This document shows positions 42,663 to 47,973 of a stretch of 47,973 nucleotides of DNA, in pieces. A model generated the notes under the pieces. The model was given only the letters and a program-made list of their open reading frames with translations, searched no databases and was not told the DNA's origin. The position numbers were made by a program, and so were the translations under genes. The stretch is from Candidatus Poribacteria bacterium (GTDB lineage: Bacteria > Poribacteria > WGA-4E > WGA-3G): contig JAAXGN010000093.1 of assembly GCA_012267415.1 (NCBI GenBank), forward strand, positions 1 through 47,973. The letters run 5' to 3'. Within the stretch, counting starts at the first letter, position 1. Each line of letters begins with the position of its first letter.

Positions 42663-43928
42663 ATGTCTAACATTTCAGACGAAAAACTGGTAATCAAGGC
42701 GGCTAAAGGTGATCCCAATGCAATCAAAGAATTAAAAGAAAGAGCAATCTTTGGAAAATACGGGATACGCAAAGGTCTCAAAAAGATGGGATGCACTGAT
42801 GAAGATATTACTGTGCTGGAACCCAAAATAGTAGAGATTCTATTTGCTAACATACCCAAATATAGATTCACAATCCCGTTTCTTGAATATGGATACCGTC
42901 TTACAGTAAATTATGCTCTCAAATATAAGAAAAACGGTGAAGTTCCACTGTTTGACAAAGAGAAACATAAGGAAAAAGCACTTCCAGATACACCGCGGGA
43001 CTTGAGCGACTCACCTAAAAGACCCAAACATCCGCCGCTCGAACAAATTGACTTTGAGATTCGAACACTTGTGAGTTTACTGAATCAAGCACCTCACATT
43101 AAAACATCAGGATCCTCTTGCAGTGGACATCCAGATCAAGAAAATTGGAAAAACCGTAATTGGTCCCAATTTGGAGGATTTATTGGAATCATACCCATAA
43201 GTTCACAGCGCAAAGCATTAGATTTTCTCAATGGTATTCTGATGAAGTTAGATAATTCTGACACAACGACCAAGAATAGATTCTTACCAGCACCCTTGCA
43301 GAAGATAGAGAGTACACTGGATGAACACAACACTAACACTGATGCAATTCGCGCACGATACAAGCAAGTAGACGCTGAGCATTTATTTTCCTCAGGTGCA
43401 CCCGTTGTCTTGATAAGGGTTTCCTTCCGTTTTTATGTTTGTCATGGCGATGCAAAGCATTCTTTAGAAATCTGGAAACAATTCATTGCATGCTTAAGAG
43501 AGTTGATACCTGACAACGAGGAACTCAACACAGAAGTAGACACACAAGAAATGGCAATGCAGCTACTGCAAGAAGTATTAAACAGCTTACCCTTCCTTAT
43601 TGCCACACTGGTGGTAAGTCAGGAAGGCTATCCCGGTATTATGTTGCATACAGTAGCAGACCTTTCATTATTCCAGTGGTTTTCAGCATTAACCGACAAA
43701 CTACATGAGCAACTTGGCAAAGCTGGATATACGAGTTCTCCCAATGCAGATGCTCATACACCTTACGTTATGAAGTGGTATTTCGATTTAAGACCGTTCC
43801 TTAATCAAGAATTGATACCGTTACAGCATCTGATAACACCTCGGTGGAAACCACGCACCCGTGAAGACCATCTGAAGATTTGGAAATTACTTGAGTTAGC
43901 AGTTACTGAGGCGGTTGACGGCACTTAA
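42663..43928 (+). CDS. sigma-2-like N-terminus plus SSCSGHP-motif protein (copy 1)
   Basis: 421 residues, ATG after AAGGAGA, 64 bases past the WD40 array. Residues 3-90 (SDEKLVIKAAKGDPNAIKEL...YRFTIPFLEYGYRLTVNYALKY) follow the pattern of ECF sigma region 2, though the DNA-contact residues look degraded and region 4 is missing. The middle has PPLEQIDFEIRTLVSLLNQAPHIKT and SGSSCSGHP, a Cys/His motif reminiscent of Tyw3-type SCSG segments, followed by GGFIGI. The C-terminal part has a conserved RFYVCHGDAKHSLEIWKQFIA. No known family is assigned. The sigma-2 similarity is pattern-based inference. Its paralogue follows. Confidence 0.6.
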   Translation: MSNISDEKLVIKAAKGDPNAIKELKERAIFGKYGIRKGLKKMGCTDEDITVLEPKIVEILFANIPKYRFTIPFLEYGYRLTVNYALKYKKNGEVPLFDKEKHKEKALPDTPRDLSDSPKRPKHPPLEQIDFEIRTLVSLLNQAPHIKTSGSSCSGHPDQENWKNRNWSQFGGFIGIIPISSQRKALDFLNGILMKLDNSDTTTKNRFLPAPLQKIESTLDEHNTNTDAIRARYKQVDAEHLFSSGAPVVLIRVSFRFYVCHGDAKHSLEIWKQFIACLRELIPDNEELNTEVDTQEMAMQLLQEVLNSLPFLIATLVVSQEGYPGIMLHTVADLSLFQWFSALTDKLHEQLGKAGYTSSPNADAHTPYVMKWYFDLRPFLNQELIPLQHLITPRWKPRTREDHLKIWKLLELAVTEAVDGT

Positions 43929-44105
43929 TCAATTTGTCACTACAATATACGATGAGGTGTCTGCTAAGAACTTTACACATCCACTTGAACCATCTGAAAT
44001 TGTACTAATCTAATACTTTTTTAAACCTATACTCTCAATTTTATCCTCTTATATAGGGAGTAATGCGAAAGCATAGACTGAAAAACAGGATAAAGGAGAC
44101 ATAAA

Positions 44106-45407
44106 ATGTCAGACATTTCAAACGAAAGATTGATACTTGCAGCGGTGAAAGGTGATGATTCCAGTGCATTGGAAGAACTAAAAGAACGTCTAATTTTTGG
44201 ACAATACGGCATACGTGCTATAATTAATAGGATTCCGTGTTCTAATGCCGATAAGAAAATGCTTGAGCAACACATTGTGGAGATTATCATCAATAGTCAT
44301 CGTATTAGAGAAGGATTCTTAGGATCAATCATGCATGAAGGATTCCGTATTGCTACCCATTTTGTCGGTCTATATAAGAATAATAACGAGATTAAACTCC
44401 CTGATTTAGATCAACTAAAAGAGAAAGCGGTTCAAAATTATCCATTGACATTAGACAATCTGCACAGAAAACGTAAATATCCACCACTGGAGGAGATTGA
44501 CTTTGAAATTCGGAAACTTGTGAGTTTACTGAATCACTTTCCTTACATAAGAACATCAGGAAGTTCTTGTAGCGGCCATCCAGATCGGGAAAATTGGGAA
44601 CCTTATGGAGGATATATTGGGATTGCCCACTTTGGTAACGGTACCCCACGCACTACCTTGGACTTCTTTATAGAGCTATTAATGCTGTTAGACAATTCGG
44701 GTGCGTCAGTCAATAATCCATACTTACCAACATCCCTGCAAATTGCACATGGCATACAGAATGCTAATACCATTTCTGACGATACAATTCAAGAGTTATA
44801 CAAGAAAGCAGATGCAGAAACCTTATATCAATCTGGAGCTCCTATTGTCCTCATAAACGTCAACTTTCGTTTTTTTGTGTGTCATAGTGATGCAAAGCAT
44901 TCTTTAGAAATTTGGAAGCAACTTATCGCATGTGCAATAGAGTTGATTCCAGCGTATGCGGAACTTACTACCGAAATCAGTACGCCTGAGATGGCAATGC
45001 AGCTCTTGCAGAGAGCATTTCATCAGTTACCTTTCCTATTTAGTGCAACACTAATCACGAGTCAAGAAGGATACCCAGGGATTGTTTTGAACACAGTCGC
45101 AGATTTGGCTCTATGTCAATGGTTTTCAGTATTAACCGATATACTACATGAACGTCTTACTAAAGCAGGATATGTAAGTTCTCCTGATGTAGACGGTGAA
45201 ATGCCATTTACCATGAAGTGGTCTTTTAGGTTAAGACCGTTTTTAAGTCAAGAAATCATTCCGTTGCCCCATCTATCAACCCCACAGTGGGAGCCACGCA
45301 CGTGTAAAGACCATCTGAAAGTTTGGACAGTGCTTGAGAATGCAGTAGAAAAGCAACTTAAGAATGAAAGATTTAACACTACCCCATCAAATAACCAAAC
45401 GGATTGA
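44106..45407 (+). CDS. sigma-2-like N-terminus plus SSCSGHP-motif protein (copy 2)
   Basis: 433 residues, ATG after AAAGGAGA. Same three parts as the preceding gene: sigma-2-like block (SNERLILAAVKGDDSSALEELKERL..FRIATHFVGLY), SGSSCSGHPDRENW with YGGYIGI, and RFFVCHSDAKHSLEIWKQLIA. The C-terminal DHLKVWTVLENAV also matches copy 1. Identity looks moderate, so the duplication is old. The spacer (43929-44105) contains only a small hairpin ATGCGAAAGCAT. A run of ARC-like regulators downstream is absent; the tRNA-23S unit follows. Function unknown. Confidence 0.6.
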   Translation: MSDISNERLILAAVKGDDSSALEELKERLIFGQYGIRAIINRIPCSNADKKMLEQHIVEIIINSHRIREGFLGSIMHEGFRIATHFVGLYKNNNEIKLPDLDQLKEKAVQNYPLTLDNLHRKRKYPPLEEIDFEIRKLVSLLNHFPYIRTSGSSCSGHPDRENWEPYGGYIGIAHFGNGTPRTTLDFFIELLMLLDNSGASVNNPYLPTSLQIAHGIQNANTISDDTIQELYKKADAETLYQSGAPIVLINVNFRFFVCHSDAKHSLEIWKQLIACAIELIPAYAELTTEISTPEMAMQLLQRAFHQLPFLFSATLITSQEGYPGIVLNTVADLALCQWFSVLTDILHERLTKAGYVSSPDVDGEMPFTMKWSFRLRPFLSQEIIPLPHLSTPQWEPRTCKDHLKVWTVLENAVEKQLKNERFNTTPSNNQTD

Positions 45408-45566
45408 AATGTGGTTTTTACAAAAGTTAGTCTTTCTAATAGTTTTGGATTCTATACATTACTGCAGATTCTGTTAATCAGAGGATTTGATATGTCTACA
45501 AATGTTTCATTTTTATAAAAACTGCACAGAAATTGGCAAATTTGTAGTATTTTGTCTAAAATACAT

Positions 45567-45596
45567 TTGACATTACCTCATGTTATGTGATATACT
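45567..45596 (+). promoter_or_regulatory. rRNA/tRNA promoter 1
   Basis: TTGACA (45567-45572), 18-nt spacer, TATACT (45591-45596). Most distal of three promoters before tRNA-Ala. The 45408-45566 DNA is AT-rich without a gene. Confidence 0.65.
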
Positions 45597-45650
45597 TAAA
45601 GTCTGTTCAGGAGAGAACATCGTTCTGAATTGTGTTCATTGAAAATATAT

Positions 45651-45679
45651 TTGACATTGTTCAAATTTTGTGGTAAAAT
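45651..45679 (+). promoter_or_regulatory. rRNA/tRNA promoter 2
   Basis: TTGACA (45651-45656), 17-nt spacer, TAAAAT (45674-45679). The spacer shares TGTTCAAATTT with promoter 3, so the two look like a duplicated unit. Confidence 0.7.
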
Positions 45680-45701
45680 AATATTCCTTTTCAAGAAGGG
45701 T

Positions 45702-45730
45702 TTGACAATGTTCAAATTTGATGGTATTAT
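45702..45730 (+). promoter_or_regulatory. rRNA/tRNA promoter 3
   Basis: TTGACA (45702-45707), 17-nt spacer, TATTAT (45725-45730). Transcription would start near 45737, seven bases before the mature tRNA 5' end. Confidence 0.7.
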
Positions 45731-45743
45731 AGATACCATACTC

Positions 45744-45816
45744 GGGGGTGTAGCTCAGTTGGGAGAGCGTCTGGTTTGCAACCAGAAGGCCAGCGGTTCA
45801 ACTCCGCTCATCTCCA
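45744..45816 (+). tRNA. tRNA-Ala (anticodon TGC)
   Basis: Acceptor GGGGGTG pairs with CATCTCC with two G-U pairs; D arm AGCTCAGTTGGGAGAGC; anticodon stem TCTGG/CCAGA with loop TTTGCAA; T arm CAGCGGTTCAACTCCGCT. Discriminator A at 45816; CCA is not encoded. tRNA-Ala(UGC) is a usual 16S-23S spacer tRNA, here without 16S upstream. Confidence 0.96.
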
Positions 45817-45904
45817 TCGTCAAAAAGTAGATTAAAATCGCTTTGAGACGGAGTTCTTTGACAATTGTATATAGAGGGTAAATCGGTAGAAAAAGATATC
45901 ACCA

Positions 45905-47973
45905 TATCAAGCTACTAAGGGCTTGCGGTGGATGCCTTGGTGCCAGGAGACGATGAAGGGCGTGGCAGGCTGCGATAAGCTTCGGGGAGTTGCATAACAA
46001 ACTACGATCCGGAGATTCCCGAATCGGGCAACCGAGCAGATTAATCTCTGCTACTCGTGTTTACACGAGAGAAAACCAGGAGAAGTGAAACATCTCAGTA
46101 CCCTGAGGAAAAGAAAGAAACCTCGATTCCCCTAGTAGCGGCGAGCGAAAAGGGAAGAGCCCAAACCCGGTATATGTTCAAGCCTGAACGCGTTGTATAT
46201 CGGGGGTTGCGGGGTTCGTCATGTGTGGGTTCAGACACACAAGAAATGGACGTGCAATTAGTTTAATGTTTCTGGAAAGAACGACCAGAGCGGGTAAAAG
46301 TCCCTTGAACGAAAGTTGTGACGCGTTTCTGATGGATACCCAAGTACCACGGGATAGGGCGCAAAACCTGTGGGAATCCAGGAGGACCACCTCCTAAGGC
46401 TAAATACTCCCTGGCAACCGATAGTGTACAAAGTACTGTGAAGGAAGTGGTGAAAAGTTCCCCCGCTAGGGAAGTGAAAAGTCCCTGAAACCGTAAAGCC
46501 TACAATCTGTGGTAGTGCTAAGTCACGCAAGTGACATGCATGACCGCGTGCCTTTTGCATAATGAGCCGGTGACTTACTCTGTGTAGCCAGATTAAACAT
46601 CTACGATGTGGAGTCGTAGCGAAAGCGAGTCTGAATAGGGCGTTTAGTTGCATGGAGTAGACCCGAAACCAGGTGATCTACCCATAGGCAAGGTGAAGCA
46701 TATGTAAAAGTATGTGGAGGCCTGAACCCACCAAGGCTGAAAACTTGGGGGATGACCCGTGGATCGGAGTGAAAGGCTAATCAAACCTGGTGATAGCTGG
46801 TTCTCCCCGAAATAGCTTTAGGGCTAGCCTTATGTGTTCGGCAGTGGCGGTAGAGCTCTAATTGGACTCGCGGCCCCACCAGGTTAGCAACTCCAGTTAA
46901 ACTGCAAATGCCATTGTCCTAAGCATGGGAGTCAGTCAGTGGGGGATAAGCTCCATTGACGAAAGGGAAACAGCCCAGACCACCAGCTAAGGTCCCTAAA
47001 TACACGCTAAGTGGTAAAGGATGTTTTGTTGCTGAGACAGCCAGGATGTTGGCGTAGAAGTGGCAACCATTTAAAGAGTGTGTAATAACTCACTGGTTGA
47101 GCGATTTTGCACCGAAAATTTCCGGGGCTAAGCGTATTACCGAAGCTGTGGATATTTATACCCTAATACTATAGAGAGTCAGTAACATGATAATCTATTG
47201 TATTAGACACGGTTAAGTATGGTAGGGGAGCGTTCTATAGTAGGATTGAAGGAGAACCGTAAGGTGCTCTGGACGAATTAGAAGTGATTATGCCGGCATG
47301 AGTAGCGATAAAACAAGTTAGAAGCTTGTTCGCCGAAAGCCTAAGGGTTCCTGGGCAAGGCAATTCCGCCCAGGGTTAGTCGGATCCTAAGTCGAGGCCG
47401 AAGGGCGTAGACGATGGGAAGCAGGCGTAATATTCCTGCACCACCATGTAGAGGATGAAACTAGGGGAGACGCAAGTACTCGGAACTACCAGCTGATGGA
47501 TACGCTGGGTTAAGCCCGACAGAGTGCATCAGGCAAATCCGATGCAACATACTCTGAGAGGTGAACAGGATTCCGTAAGGATGCAAACTGTTCCAACTGC
47601 TTGCCAAGAAAAGAACCTCGAGTGGACGATACACGGTGACCGTACCGTAAACCGACACAGGTAGGCAAGGAGAGAATCCTAAGGCGCTCGAGAGAACTCT
47701 CGCTAAGGAACTCGGCAAAATGACCCCGTAACTTCGGGAGAAGGGGTGCTTTTAGTAGGAAATGTGACTTGCTCGCAAATCCGAACAAAGCCGCAGTGAA
47801 ATGGCCCGTGCGACTGTTTACTAAAAACACAGGTCTCTGCTAAATCGTAAGATGATGTATAGGGACTGACGCCTGCCCGGTGCCAAAACGTTAAGGTAAG
47901 GAGTCAAGGGAAACCGCAAGGTGGACTGGAAGCTCCAAACTGAAGCCCTGGTGAACGGCGGCCGTAACTATAA
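45905..47973 (+). rRNA. 23S ribosomal RNA (5' part, runs off the window)
   Basis: The 5' end ATATCAAGCTACTAAGGGC aligns with the start of bacterial 23S. Conserved blocks follow: GGTGGATGCC, CTGAGGAAAAGAAA, CCTAGTAGCGGCGAGCGAA, GGTGATAGCTGGTTCTCC, TTAAAGAGTGTGTAATAACTC and, at the window end, GGCGGCCGTAACTATAA near E. coli position 1930. About 2070 bases are present, so roughly the last third and any 5S lie outside. It starts 88 bases after tRNA-Ala. Reading frames across it are not genes. Confidence 0.97.

Noticed and set aside
45630..45830. 66-codon frame across the promoters and tRNA-Ala
   Set aside because: It overlaps a well-formed tRNA and promoters and has no ribosome site.
45858..45886. 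Fourth promoter between tRNA-Ala and 23S (TTGACA at 45858)
   Set aside because: No -10 at the right distance; the TTCTTTGACAATTG context resembles rRNA spacer processing sequence.
46258..46653. Minus-strand reading frame of 131 codons, and others to 47830
   Set aside because: They overlap 23S rRNA and are not protein genes.

Overview
The window looks like a chromosomal piece of an uncultured, Gram-negative-type bacterium with AT-leaning DNA. Evidence for an outer membrane is waaA (Kdo transferase). The mix of ECF sigma factors fused to membrane-anchored beta-propellers, LamG and DUF3500 secreted proteins, expanded WD40 families and abundant palindromic intergenic repeats resembles Candidatus Poribacteria and relatives. 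That placement is inference from gene content; no 16S rRNA is present to test it.

Layout. 1-6.4 kb: a Cys-rich exported peptide with a strong promoter and structured leader, serA, an ATP-grasp-like protein, an O-methyltransferase and a DUF3500 protein. 6.4-12.7 kb: two tandem minus-strand genes, each encoding an ECF sigma factor, one transmembrane helix and an Asp-box (BNR) propeller; the second is broken by a 5-bp insertion. 13-19 kb: HIT protein, LamG lectin-like protein, repeat-rich spacer, a DNA methyltransferase-HNH fusion, then argB with a conserved unknown gene. 19-24 kb: a degenerate stretch with a frameshifted STAS gene, secreted or membrane proteins of unknown function, and a sigma-less, decayed relative of the sigma-propeller genes. 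24-30 kb: ArsA/Get3-type ATPase, membrane protein, hslVU, trxA-waaA. 30.2-31.3 kb: repeats plus an orphan promoter. 31.3-42.6 kb: five tandem soluble WD40 proteins, the last frameshifted. 42.6-45.4 kb: two paralogous proteins with a sigma-2-like N-terminus and an SSCSGHP motif. 45.5 kb to the end: three tandem promoters, tRNA-Ala and the 5' two thirds of a 23S rRNA, with no 16S gene upstream.

Main points of interest. (1) The sigma-propeller genes carry a strong internal Shine-Dalgarno and ATG exactly between sigma domain and membrane propeller. The sigma-less relative at 23144 begins at that same residue, so two products (sigma-linked and sigma-free sensor) are possible. (2) The WD40 array and the two sigma-2-like/SSCSGHP proteins share modules with this system and may be its trans-acting counterpart. 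(3) The 23S transcription unit appears unlinked from 16S and has its own duplicated promoters. (4) Several palindromic repeat families occur, including a four-palindrome cassette with ~50-bp period present in two inverted copies.

Five loci show frameshifts. Each may be real decay or an assembly indel.
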